Positions 24,123 to 33,480 of a stretch of 64,000 nucleotides of DNA are shown here, in pieces; position 1 is the stretch's first letter, and each line of letters opens with the position of its first letter. Source of the DNA: Kutzneria buriramensis (GTDB lineage: Bacteria; Actinomycetota; Actinomycetes; Mycobacteriales; Pseudonocardiaceae); NCBI RefSeq assembly GCF_043575855.1, contig NZ_CP144375.1, forward strand, positions 7,564,001-7,628,000, given 5' to 3'. Both the position numbers and the translations under genes were made by a program. The notes under the pieces were generated by a model. That model was not told where the DNA came from and did not search any database. It saw only the letters and a list, made by a program, of their open reading frames with translations.

Positions 24123-24133
24123 ATTCCCCCCAA

Positions 24134-24164
24134 CCGCGGCCGGGGCATCGCGCCCCGGCCGCGG
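24134..24164. terminator. 13-bp perfect hairpin downstream of fumarase
   Basis: Arms 24134-24146 and 24152-24164 pair perfectly with a 5-nt loop, 7 nt after the fumarase stop on the minus strand and just ahead of the nucleotidyltransferase start. Confidence 0.7.
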
Positions 24165-24170
24165 AACCGC

Positions 24171-25829
<1,659 letters not shown>

Positions 25830-25975
25830 GTTCGCGGGCTCCCTTGCACGCAACTCGGGTAACCCCTCACACGGTACTGCCGCCCAGCTCCACCCCCACG
25901 CCGTCCCCACTGTGACGCCGCACATCACACCCCAGCGAGACCCTCACCCCGCCCTACGCCCCCAGCCCCGGACAG

Positions 25976-26127
25976 CGCGAGGCCCCGCCGACGCTTCGCC
26001 CGGTTGCTGGATTTCGATCGCCCGCCACCCGACGCGCCCCACCACTCGGCCGATGCGGGCGATCGAAATCCAGCAAGGGCGAGGCATCGGCTCAGAAGGG
26101 GCCGAGCCGCGCGCGCCAGCGCGCCAA
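25976..26127. repeat. 152-bp intergenic palindromic element, copy 1
   Basis: About 96% identical by eye to 44580-44732. Its core is a perfect 22-bp inverted repeat (26004-26025 with 26055-26076) around a 29-nt loop, flanked by outer arms that also pair imperfectly (GCCGACGCTTCGCCC against GGGCGAGGCATCGGC). The right end is GCGCGC-rich. It lacks a gene and target-site duplications are not evident. Confidence 0.85.
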
Positions 26128-26141
26128 AAATACCGAGAGGC

Positions 26142-26164
26142 CGGGGTGGCCCCCGGCCACCCCG
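26142..26164. terminator. 10-bp GC hairpin
   Basis: Arms 26142-26151 and 26155-26164 pair perfectly with a 3-nt loop. It is about 145 nt downstream of the sigB stop and 15 nt from the repeat element. Confidence 0.5.
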
Positions 26165-26307
26165 ACCTCCCGCCGGGTGCGATCACGGACCTTCGGTCAT
26201 CCGATGGTTCGCATCGCGAAGCTTTGTTGTGCGGAGAACTGTGCCGTGACACAGATCACAAGTCAAGACGTCTGTTCGGGCTAGACACCCTGGACGTCCG
26301 TCGCCGG

Positions 26308-27279
26308 TCAGCTCGCGTAGGCCCGCAGCCGCTCCGCCCGGTCGCCCTGGCGCAGCTTGGACATGACCTCCCGCTCGATCTGCCGCACCCGCTCCCGGGA
26401 CAGCCCGAAGCGCTTGCCGATCTGGTCGAGGGTGCGGGGCTGACCGTCCTCCAGCCCGTAGCGCAGCCGGATCACCGACTGCTCCCGCTCGTCCAGCGTG
26501 GCCAGCACCCGCCGCAGGTCGTCGGACAGCAGCCCGGAGATGACGGCGCTCTCCGCGTCGGTGGCCTCGGCGTCCTCGATGAAGTCGCCGAGCGGGGCGT
26601 CCTCGTCGGTGCCGACCGGCATGTCCAGGCTCACCGGGTCGCGCGAGTGGTCGAGCAGGTCGGCGATCTTCCCCTCGGGGATGCCGGACTCGCGCGCCAG
26701 CTCCTCGTGGGTGGCCTCGCGGCCGAGCTGCTGGTGCAGGTCCCGCTTGATCCGGGCCAGCTTGTTGACCTGCTCGACGAGGTGGACGGGCAGCCGGATG
26801 GTGCGGCCCTGGTCGGCCATGCCGCGGGTGATGGCCTGCCGGATCCACCACGTGGCGTACGTGGAGAACTTGAAGCCCTTGGTGTAGTCGAATTTCTCGA
26901 CGGCCCTGATCAGGCCGAGGTTGCCCTCCTGGATGAGGTCCAGCAGCGGCATGCCGCGGCCGGTGTAGCGCTTGGCCAGCGACACCACCAGCCGCAGGTT
27001 GGCCTCGAGCAGGTGGTTCTTGGCCCGCAGGCCGTCCCGCACCAGCTCGGTGAGCTCGGCCTTGCGGGTGGCGTCGAGCACCCGCGCGGTCTCCAGCATG
27101 TGCCGGGCGAAGACGCCGGCCTCGATGCGCTTGGCCAGGCCGACCTCCTGCTCGGCGGTGAGCAGCTTGGTCTTGCCGATGCCGTTCAGGTACACGCGCA
27201 CCAGGTCGGCGGCGGGCCCCTGGGCGTCGAGATCTGCCTCGGGGCCGACCTCATGGGTGATGGTCTGTGGGACGGTCAC
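26308..27279 (-). CDS. sigB: principal-like (group 2) RNA polymerase sigma factor SigB
   Basis: A 323-aa sigma-70 factor. Region 1.2 is ADLVRVYLNGIGKTKLLTAE; region 2 is NLRLVVSLAKRYTGRGMPLL with DLIQEGNLGLIRAVEKFDYT, GFKFSTYATWWIRQAI; region 3 follows; region 4 contains the helix-turn-helix RTLDQIGKRFGLSRERVRQI. Unlike the sigA gene at 41316 it lacks the long acidic/basic N-terminal extension, and it keeps the short, sigB/HrdD-like format. In mycobacteria SigB is a stress and stationary-phase sigma factor transcribed by ECF sigmas. Here a matching ECF-type promoter lies upstream (27410-27436). Confidence 0.9.
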   Translation of the reverse strand: MTVPQTITHEVGPEADLDAQGPAADLVRVYLNGIGKTKLLTAEQEVGLAKRIEAGVFARHMLETARVLDATRKAELTELVRDGLRAKNHLLEANLRLVVSLAKRYTGRGMPLLDLIQEGNLGLIRAVEKFDYTKGFKFSTYATWWIRQAITRGMADQGRTIRLPVHLVEQVNKLARIKRDLHQQLGREATHEELARESGIPEGKIADLLDHSRDPVSLDMPVGTDEDAPLGDFIEDAEATDAESAVISGLLSDDLRRVLATLDEREQSVIRLRYGLEDGQPRTLDQIGKRFGLSRERVRQIEREVMSKLRQGDRAERLRAYAS

Positions 27280-27409
27280 GGTGCTCCCTCCCCGGTCGCG
27301 GGCTGGTGTGTTGTCGCGTCACACACCGGCGCTGCGCTGCGCGGCGAGCCTTTCGGGCGAGGCACCCGGGTCGGGAATGCCTTGCGCTTGCTGGCTGGAC
27401 ACTTGGGAA

Positions 27410-27436
27410 AACGCGAGCGATGGCGAAATCGTTCCC
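27410..27436 (-). promoter_or_regulatory. ECF-type (SigE/SigH/SigR-like) promoter of sigB
   Basis: On the minus strand GGGAAC (27436-27431) and CGTT (27413-27410) are separated by exactly 17 nt. This is the consensus recognised by actinobacterial SigE/SigH-type sigma factors and is how sigB is controlled in mycobacteria. Transcription would start near 27402. Confidence 0.7.
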
Positions 27437-27563
27437 GTCTTCTCACACACCATGACGTCCCCAACGGCGAAGCGGTTGCCCTGAGAACCTGAGGTTTCCC
27501 TGAGAGAGGGCCACCTCCACCCGTTCAGCCCGCGACCGTCCCGGTGAAACGTGAAGTCCATGT

Positions 27564-27600
27564 TGGACGACTGAACCGAATCGGTCGTCCATACGTTTCC
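27564..27600 (-). promoter_or_regulatory. second ECF-like promoter overlapping a dyad
   Basis: Minus strand GGAAAC (27600-27595), 16-nt spacer, CGGTT (27578-27574). The same bases form an interrupted palindrome, 27564-27591, with outer arms TGGACGAC/GTCGTCCA and 11 of 14 positions paired. A dyad on a promoter is what a repressor site would look like. Confidence 0.45.
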
Positions 27601-27622
27601 CAGGCGAGGAATCCGGGAATCA

Positions 27623-28048
27623 TCACACTTCGACAAGGACCGTGAACGGGCCGTCGTTCACGCTTTCCACCGCCATGTCGGCGCCGAACCGTCCGGTGGC
27701 CACGGTGGCTCCCCGCGCGCGCAGCGCGGCGACGACCGCCTCCACCAACGGCTCGGCGACCGGACCCGGCGCGGCCTTCGTCCACGTTGGACGGCGGCCC
27801 TTGCGGGTGTCGCCGTACAACGTGAACTGGCTCACCACGAGCAGCGGAGCCCCTGTGCTGGCACAGGATTGCTCGTCGTGGAGTATCCGCAGCTCGTGCA
27901 CCTTCCGGGCCATAGTGTCGGCCTGTTCGCGACCGTCCTCATGGGTGACGCCGAGCAGCACCAGCACCCCGGATTCCTTGATCTCACCGACGACTTCGTC
28001 GCCGACGGTGACGCTCGCCCTTGTCACCCGCATGACAACTGCCCTCAC
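27623..28048 (-). CDS. dtd: D-aminoacyl-tRNA deacylase
   Basis: A 141-aa protein of the DTD family, which hydrolyses D-aminoacyl-tRNA (and Gly-tRNA(Ala)) in the cytosol. It begins MRAVVMRVTRASVTV, the family signature, and carries both active-site motifs: SQFTLYGDTRKGRRP and the Gly-cisPro block NDGPFTVLVEV at the C-terminus. Full length. GTG 28048 overlaps the stop of the upstream methyltransferase gene (GTGA). Confidence 0.95.
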   Translation of the reverse strand: MRAVVMRVTRASVTVGDEVVGEIKESGVLVLLGVTHEDGREQADTMARKVHELRILHDEQSCASTGAPLLVVSQFTLYGDTRKGRRPTWTKAAPGPVAEPLVEAVVAALRARGATVATGRFGADMAVESVNDGPFTVLVEV

Positions 28049-29526
28049 GCCGGAACCACCATTCCGTGCCGCACAAGGTCGCGCACGATCGGCAACGCCG
28101 CGACGACGAGGTCGTCGACCGACTGGCCGTGCCCGTACGCCAACAGGTGCAAGAGGTCACCGAGCGGCAGCGCCCCGCGACAGCCGGCGAGCAGCGCGGC
28201 CGCGAGCTCGTCGACCTCGTGCTGCCAGCCGGGTCCGTCGGTGCGGTGCAGCCGGCGCACGACCGCCTGCCAGCCCTCGTCGCCCGGCTCGGACACCTCC
28301 TCCAGCATCACGGTCGGCGGCACCAGGAACCGCGTCGCCAGCAGTTGCTCGGCGGACCCGTGCTCCCGCAACCAACTCACTCGATCCAGCCACGCCGCCG
28401 CCTCCGGCCCCAGCGGGTCGTCGAAGGCGTGCCGCAGGTCCTCACAGACGATCTCCGGGTGCAACGACGAGCTGCGACGCAGCGTGACGAAGCCGAAGCC
28501 GACACCGAGAACGTCGTTGGCCTCGAACCAGTCCAGCCACGCGGCGGCCTTCGCCCGCCCCTCCTCGGAGCGCGGGTCGATGCCGGCGTCCCGCAGCCAG
28601 GTGCCCACGTACAGCGTCGGTTCGGCCACATCGCGCTGCACGAACCACGCGTCCACGCCGCCGCGCGGCAGCCAGGAGGCGACCCGGTCGGTCCAGTCCT
28701 CGCCCTTGCGGTGCACCCACGACGCGAGCAGTTGGCCCACGCCGCCCTCGTTCAGGAACGCCGGCAACTGCCGTACCACCAGGGCACTCGCGTCGTCGCC
28801 GGCGAGCCCGGAGTCGCGGTAGGTGTAGTCGACGCGGGCCGGCCCGACGACGAACGGGGGATTGCACACGACCTGGTCGAAGCGGCGACCGGCGACCGGC
28901 TGGAACCACTCGCCGCGGGCCAGCTCCACGTCCAGCTCGTTGAGCCGAAACGTCGCGGAGGCAAGGGAAATCGCCCGTTCGGACAGATCGGTGGCGGTGA
29001 TGCGCCGCGCGTGGCGGGCGGCGTGCAGCGCCTGGACACCGCAGCCGGTGCCCAGATCCAGCAGCGTCCCGACGGGTCGCCGCGCCGTTGCGCGAGCAAG
29101 GCTCAGAGACGCATGTCCGACGCCGAGCACGTGGTCCGGCCCGACGGGTGCGCCGCGCAGATCGGAGTCCTGGTCCGACACCACCCACCAGGAGCCCTGA
29201 TCGTCTCCGTACGGTCGAACGTCCAGGTTCGCGCGAAGGTTCCCGTCGACCTCGCGCAGGAGCCCCGCGTCGACTGCCTCGGCCACGGACAGCGCCCCGA
29301 GCGCGGCCGCCGTTTCCGCGGCGGAAACGCCGTCGCCGAGCAGGAACAGCCGGATCAGGGTGCCGAGCGGACCGGCGTCGGCGCTGGCCCGCCGGGCGGG
29401 CTCGGGCTCGCCGCGGCCGAGCGCCGCGTGCGCCGGCGCGCCCAGCAGATCGACGACCGCGTCCGGCTCGTAGCGGGCCTCGCGGAAGGCGTCCCGCAGC
29501 TGGTCACAGAACTTGTCAGAAAACAC
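28045..29526 (-). CDS. SAM-dependent N-methyltransferase (DUF7059/HemK-like, class I)
   Basis: A 493-aa protein: N-terminal helical region (FCDQLRDAFREARYEPDAVV and HAALGRGEPEPA, DUF7059-like), then a Rossmann methyltransferase with motif I LLDLGTGCGVQALHAA, motif II ITATDLSERAI and the catalytic CNPPFVVGP (NPPF), which marks methylation of an amide or exocyclic nitrogen. A ~180-residue C-terminal domain follows. The target (rRNA, protein Gln or other) cannot be read from sequence. GTG 29526 is chosen; residues further upstream in frame are antisense to DUF3099. Translationally coupled to dtd. Confidence 0.8.
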   Translation of the reverse strand: MFSDKFCDQLRDAFREARYEPDAVVDLLGAPAHAALGRGEPEPARRASADAGPLGTLIRLFLLGDGVSAAETAAALGALSVAEAVDAGLLREVDGNLRANLDVRPYGDDQGSWWVVSDQDSDLRGAPVGPDHVLGVGHASLSLARATARRPVGTLLDLGTGCGVQALHAARHARRITATDLSERAISLASATFRLNELDVELARGEWFQPVAGRRFDQVVCNPPFVVGPARVDYTYRDSGLAGDDASALVVRQLPAFLNEGGVGQLLASWVHRKGEDWTDRVASWLPRGGVDAWFVQRDVAEPTLYVGTWLRDAGIDPRSEEGRAKAAAWLDWFEANDVLGVGFGFVTLRRSSSLHPEIVCEDLRHAFDDPLGPEAAAWLDRVSWLREHGSAEQLLATRFLVPPTVMLEEVSEPGDEGWQAVVRRLHRTDGPGWQHEVDELAAALLAGCRGALPLGDLLHLLAYGHGQSVDDLVVAALPIVRDLVRHGMVVPA

Positions 29527-29584
29527 GACCGGAATGTTTGCACGCCCTTGACGGCGTCTAGCATCTACGGGAGGAGGTGGTGTC

Positions 29585-29944
29585 GTGAAGGGCTCTGACC
29601 GGGACGACACACCGGTTCTGATCACGGCGGCCCAGCCCTCGTACGCCGAGGAGTCCCGGGCCCGCAGGCGCAAGTACACGGTCATGATGCTGATGCGGGT
29701 GCCGTGCCTGGTGCTGGCGGTGGTCTTCATCAACGTGTGGTGGCTGGCGCTGTTCTTCCTGGTGCTGTCGATCCCGCTGCCGTGGGTGGCCGTGCTGATC
29801 GCCAACGACCGGCCGCCACGCAAGGCGGAGGAGATCAACCGCTACAACGCGGAGAAGGCCGCCCGCCGGGCGCTGGCCCGCGAGGTGTCGCCGGACCAGG
29901 CCCCGCCGGACGACCCCGAGCCGCCGCGAGCCATCGAAGGCTAG
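29585..29944 (+). CDS. DUF3099 membrane protein
   Basis: A 119-aa protein with two TM segments in residues ~33-71 (VMMLMRVPCLVLAVVFINVW and ALFFLVLSIPLPWVAVLIA), preceded by the conserved ITAAQPSYAEESRARRRKY and followed by NDRPPRKAEEINRY. This is the actinobacterial DUF3099 family, with unknown function. GTG 29585 follows GGGAGGAGGTGG. It is divergent from the methyltransferase and convergent with psuK. Confidence 0.88.
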   Translation: MKGSDRDDTPVLITAAQPSYAEESRARRRKYTVMMLMRVPCLVLAVVFINVWWLALFFLVLSIPLPWVAVLIANDRPPRKAEEINRYNAEKAARRALAREVSPDQAPPDDPEPPRAIEG

Positions 29945-29955
29945 AACTGGGCCGA

Positions 29956-30834
29956 TTACCCCTGGGGTTGCGCCCCGACGTGGGACACGGCCTTCGAGCC
30001 GGCGGCGACGCCGGCTCGAAGCACGTCCAGGGGCGGCTTGCCGCTCAGCCACGCCGCCAGCAGGCCGGCGTCGAACGCGTCGCCGGCGCCGGTCGAGTCC
30101 ACGCACTCCGCCGCCACCGCCGGCACGTCCCAGCGGCCGACCCGGTCGATCCAGCTCGCGCCGTCCGGGCCCGTCGTCACCGCGACCGCGCCGACGGCGT
30201 CCAGCAGCCCCGCCGCGGACGCCGGATCCCGCGACCCGGTCAGCGCCGCCAGCTCGTCGGCGTTCGGCAGCAACAGGTCCACACCTTTGACCATGGCCAG
30301 GAACGTCGCCGCCCCCTGCGCCGTGATGTGCAGAGCCGCCTGCGGGTCCACCGACGTCGTCAGCCCCGCCCCGCGCGCCGCCGCCAGCATCTCCAGCCCC
30401 GCGTCCCGCGACACCGGATCCAGCAGCACGTAGCCGGACAGGTGGAGATGACTGGCCGTCTCCAGCAGGTTCACGGTCAAATCCGCGCCCGCCAGTCGCG
30501 CGTTCGCGCCCCGGTCCGCCAGCATGCTGCGCTGTCCATCGCCGTCGACCAGCACGACCACGCAGCACGTCGGCGCCGCCGGGTCGATCGCCAGCGCGCA
30601 CCGCACGCCGGCCGCCGTCAGCTCCGCCCGCACCTGCCGGCCCGCCATGTCGTCGCCGACCCGCCCGACCAGGACCGTGTCGACGCCGCACGCCGCCAGC
30701 CACGCCGCCGTGTTCGCCCCCGCACCGCCGACCGCCAGCGCGATGTCCGCCCGCGAGTCGCCGGCCGACACGATCGGGGAGTGGTGCCGGGCGACGACGT
30801 CCATCGCGGCGTCGCCCACCACGATGACCGTCAT
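29956..30834 (-). CDS. psuK: PfkB-family kinase, probable pseudouridine kinase
   Basis: A 292-aa ribokinase-fold sugar kinase: N-terminal MTVIVVGDAAMDVVARH, the GGAGANTAAWLA substrate loop and the PfkB signature DSTGAGDAFDAGLLAAW with the catalytic Asp. PfkB members are hard to assign alone, but this one overlaps psuG by 4 nt (ATGA), which strongly points to phosphorylation of pseudouridine at the 5' position, giving the substrate of PsuG. Confidence 0.8.
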   Translation of the reverse strand: MTVIVVGDAAMDVVARHHSPIVSAGDSRADIALAVGGAGANTAAWLAACGVDTVLVGRVGDDMAGRQVRAELTAAGVRCALAIDPAAPTCCVVVLVDGDGQRSMLADRGANARLAGADLTVNLLETASHLHLSGYVLLDPVSRDAGLEMLAAARGAGLTTSVDPQAALHITAQGAATFLAMVKGVDLLLPNADELAALTGSRDPASAAGLLDAVGAVAVTTGPDGASWIDRVGRWDVPAVAAECVDSTGAGDAFDAGLLAAWLSGKPPLDVLRAGVAAGSKAVSHVGAQPQG

Positions 30835-31760
30835 CGCGTCAGCTCCACGGCGACTTCCGCCGCCAGCTTCGCGTTCGACAGCACCAGCTGCTCGTTGGTG
30901 TCCAGGCTCACCCCGCCGCTGGCCGCGTGGAAGTGCTCCAGCAGCACCGGTGTCACGTCCTTGCCCCGCACGTCACGCTCCGCCAGCAGCCGCAGGCCGT
31001 CGGCCAGTAGCCGGTCGTGCAGCTCCCGGTCCATCTCGAACTCCACCGGCACCGGATTGGCCAGCAGCACCCCCGCCTGGCCCGGCGCGTACGCCCGGTG
31101 CGCCGCCACCGCCGCGGCCGCCTGCTTCGGGTCGTCCACCCGCCACGGCACGTCGAACTCCGATTCCCGCAGGTAGAACGCCGGGAACCGGTCCGTGCGG
31201 TAGCCCAGCACCGGCACCGAGCTCGTCTCCAGCAGCTCCAGCGTCGCGCCGATGTCCAGCACCGACTTCACGCCCGAGCACACCACCAGCACCGGCGTCT
31301 CCGCCAGGACGCCCAGGTCCGCCGACACGTCCCAGCTGTCCGCCGCCCCCCGGTGCACGCCGCCCAGGCCGCCCGTCGCGAACACCCCCACGCCGGCCCG
31401 CGCCGCGATCGAGGCCGTGCCCGCCACCGTCGTCGCCCCGTCCCGGCCCAGCGCGATCGCCGGCCCCAGATCCCGCCGCGACAGCTTCACCAGGCCGGCC
31501 GCCGGGTCGCACACCCGGTCCAGCTGCCGGTCGTCCAGGCCCACGACCGGCCGTCCGTCCAGCACCGCGATCGTCGCCGGCACCGCCCCGGCGTCCCGGA
31601 CCACCTGCTCCACCCGGGCCGCGACCTCGCGGTTGCGGCCCGGCGGCAGCCCGTGGGCCAGGATCGTGCTCTCCAGCGCCACCACGGCCCGGCCCTCGGC
31701 GATCGCAGCGGCCACCTCCGGACTTACCTGTGGGTCGCTGACCTGCGGTTGTGTACCCAT
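30831..31760 (-). CDS. psuG: pseudouridine-5'-phosphate glycosidase
   Basis: A 309-aa PsuG (EC 4.2.1.70), which cleaves the C-glycosidic bond of pseudouridine 5'-phosphate to uracil and ribose 5-phosphate. Signature blocks: VALESTILAHGLPPGRNREV, LSRRDLGPAIALGRDGATTV, VFATGGLGGVHRGA, VLVVCSGVKSVLDIGATLE, GYRTDRFPAFY and the catalytic-lysine block DVTPVLLEHFHAASGGVSL. Full length. ATG 31760 has GGGAG 4 nt upstream. It is divergent from the DUF3039 gene. Confidence 0.93.
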   Translation of the reverse strand: MGTQPQVSDPQVSPEVAAAIAEGRAVVALESTILAHGLPPGRNREVAARVEQVVRDAGAVPATIAVLDGRPVVGLDDRQLDRVCDPAAGLVKLSRRDLGPAIALGRDGATTVAGTASIAARAGVGVFATGGLGGVHRGAADSWDVSADLGVLAETPVLVVCSGVKSVLDIGATLELLETSSVPVLGYRTDRFPAFYLRESEFDVPWRVDDPKQAAAAVAAHRAYAPGQAGVLLANPVPVEFEMDRELHDRLLADGLRLLAERDVRGKDVTPVLLEHFHAASGGVSLDTNEQLVLSNAKLAAEVAVELTR

Positions 31761-31805
31761 CGTCTCCCGTTCCTGCGTCCTGCGTGTATCAGGCATCATG
31801 AACGA

Positions 31806-32048
31806 GTGAGCCCGATGACCCAGACGCTGCCCGACACCGACACCCGGCCCGAGGGCACCGACACCACCGGCGACGACACGCCGAAGATGTTCCACTACGT
31901 GCGCAAGGACAAGATCGCCGAGAGCGCCGTGATGGGCACGCACGTGGTCGCGCTGTGCGGCGAGGTGTTCCCGGTCACGAAGTCCCCGAAGCCCGGCTCC
32001 CCGGTCTGCCCCGAGTGCAAGCGCATCTTCGAGGCAATGCCCCAGTAA
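31806..32048 (+). CDS. DUF3039 zinc-ribbon-like protein
   Basis: An 80-aa protein. The C-terminal half, MFHYVRKDKIAESAVMGTHV, then ALCGEVF and SPVCPECKRIFEAMP, is the actinobacterial DUF3039 family; one Cys in LCG and two in CPEC, with nearby His, suggest a small metal site. Function is unknown. GTG 31806 or ATG 31815 may be the start; neither has a strong ribosome binding site. Followed by a 25-bp perfect hairpin. Confidence 0.82.
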   Translation: MSPMTQTLPDTDTRPEGTDTTGDDTPKMFHYVRKDKIAESAVMGTHVVALCGEVFPVTKSPKPGSPVCPECKRIFEAMPQ

Positions 32049-32071
32049 CCCCCCCGCCTTCCCTCGCCCCC

Positions 32072-32134
32072 CCAATGCAGGGAAGGACGCCTTACCCTCG
32101 CCCAATGCAGGTAAGGCGTCCTTCCCTGCATTGG
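32072..32134. terminator. 25-bp perfect hairpin, GGGAAGGACGCCTT family
   Basis: Arms 32072-32096 and 32110-32134 are exact reverse complements with a 13-nt loop; the loop repeats CCAATGCA. It lies between the convergent DUF3039 and YihY genes. The core GGGAAGGACGCCTT recurs in the hairpin at 40324-40384. Confidence 0.8.
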
Positions 32135-32153
32135 TTGGGGCCACAGTCGGCGG

Positions 32154-33281
32154 CTACTTGCTCTGGCGCTCCGGTGAGGGGCGCTGGAGCTGCTCGGTGT
32201 CGTTGACGTCGGCGGGCGACGGGGCCTGCCACTTCCCGGTGGTCCCATCTGAGCCGTTGATCTTCGACTCCAGCTCCTGGGCCTCCGGCTGGGCCGCCAG
32301 CCAGGCCTTGGCCTGCTCGCCGGCGCGGATCTGCACGGCGGCGCGCTCCAGCTCCAGCCGCCGCCATCGTCGCCGCTGCCGCCGGGTCATCTTCGCCGGC
32401 CAGAACTCCTCGATGGCGCTGTTGAAGTGCGCGCCGACGATGATCGCCATGCCGAGGAAGAACGTGAACAACAGGAACGCGATCGGCGTGGCCAGCGCGC
32501 CGTAGGTGTAGCCGGTGGTGGTGATCCACCCGATGTACAGCCGCAGGCCCACGCTGGACAGCAGGAACAACACCATCGCCAGCCCCGCGCCGGGCAGCCC
32601 CCGGTGCCACGGCAGCTTCCGCGGCAGCGCCACCTTGTACAGCGTGGTCAGCGCCAGCACCAGCAGCACGGCCATGACCGGGTAGTAGAAGATGCTGAGC
32701 AGCTCCTGCACCACCGGCCGCCACTGGCTGGGCATCACGGCCGCCAGCAGATCCGGCCCCAGCGCCAGCAGCGGCAGCCCGATCACCGCCAGCACCAGCC
32801 CGACGACGTACATGAACAGCGCGAAGATCCGCTGCCACACCGGGTGCCGCACGTCGTGCTGCCCGTACGCCGCGGTGATCGCGTCCACGAACGAGGCCAT
32901 CGCCGACGAGCCGGCCCACAGCGAGATCAGGAAGCCGATGGAGGCGACCTCGGTGTGCGCGCCGGTGAGAATGCTCACCACCGTCGGGGCGATGATTTGA
33001 TCAACGACGTTCGGACTGAATATGGTGTGGCAGAACGAAAGGATCTTGGTCTGAACGGCGGTCACAATCTGTGGCCCGAACCAGTCGCCGACGAAGCTCA
33101 GGCACCCGAGCAGACCCAGCAGCAGCGGCGGCAGCGACAGCGTCTGCCAGAACGCGGCCTCGGCGGCCTCCGAGAAGATGTCGCCGTACCAGGCCTTGCC
33201 GACCGTGCGCACGACCAGCCGCCACGGCCCCCGCTTGACGGGTGCGACCGCGCCGGTGTCCTGCTCAGGCTGCTGACCCAT
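32154..33281 (-). CDS. YihY/BrkB-family inner membrane protein
   Basis: A 375-aa protein with about six TM segments: LSLPPLLLGLLGCLSFVG, SIGFLISLWAGSSAMASFVD, IFALFMYVVGLVLAVIGLPL, YYPVMAVLLVLALTTLYKVA, GAGLAMVLFLLSSVGLRLYI, TPIAFLLFTFFLGMAIIVGA. The blocks AFWQTLSLPPL, SLWAGSSAM, YKVALPRK and GAHFNSAIEEFWP are typical of this family (formerly wrongly called RNase BN). A charged C-terminal tail of ~85 residues follows. ATG 33281 (MGQQPEQ) is chosen; an in-frame ATG five codons upstream (33296) is the alternative. Confidence 0.88.
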   Translation of the reverse strand: MGQQPEQDTGAVAPVKRGPWRLVVRTVGKAWYGDIFSEAAEAAFWQTLSLPPLLLGLLGCLSFVGDWFGPQIVTAVQTKILSFCHTIFSPNVVDQIIAPTVVSILTGAHTEVASIGFLISLWAGSSAMASFVDAITAAYGQHDVRHPVWQRIFALFMYVVGLVLAVIGLPLLALGPDLLAAVMPSQWRPVVQELLSIFYYPVMAVLLVLALTTLYKVALPRKLPWHRGLPGAGLAMVLFLLSSVGLRLYIGWITTTGYTYGALATPIAFLLFTFFLGMAIIVGAHFNSAIEEFWPAKMTRRQRRRWRRLELERAAVQIRAGEQAKAWLAAQPEAQELESKINGSDGTTGKWQAPSPADVNDTEQLQRPSPERQSK

Positions 33282-33480
33282 GGCACCCCAAAGCATGGGG
33301 CATCAGGAGATCTTTGGCTGGACTGCCCCCCGAAACGTCACCTCGTGGCCATCCGCACACCGCGTCCGCGGGTGCGCGCGCAGCCGATTCGGTAAGCTGC
33401 GGGCAGCCCTCAGGGAACCCCACCGTGAGGGCATTCGCACGTCATCGGCAGGTTGTCGCAGCTAGGGAGGGTGAACGGCG

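Larger units (their letters stand above)
25830..26307. other. 478-base gene-free stretch: fumarase upstream region, repeat element, sigB terminator
   Basis: The right part of this stretch is downstream of sigB and the left part holds the fumarase promoter region. It contains a full copy of the palindromic element (25976-26127) and a 10-bp hairpin (26142-26164). No credible coding frame or strong promoter motif was seen elsewhere. Confidence 0.6.
27280..27622 (-). promoter_or_regulatory. 343-base sigB upstream region
   Basis: Gene-free between dtd and sigB. It contains two ECF-type promoter candidates and a 28-bp dyad. If the nearer promoter is used the sigB mRNA has a leader of about 120 nt. 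Reading frames crossing it are short and without ribosome binding sites. Confidence 0.55.

Noticed and set aside
25976..26127. Possible CRISPR repeat or small RNA gene
   Set aside because: The element occurs singly at each site, without spacers, and its dyad symmetry fits a palindromic intergenic repeat better.
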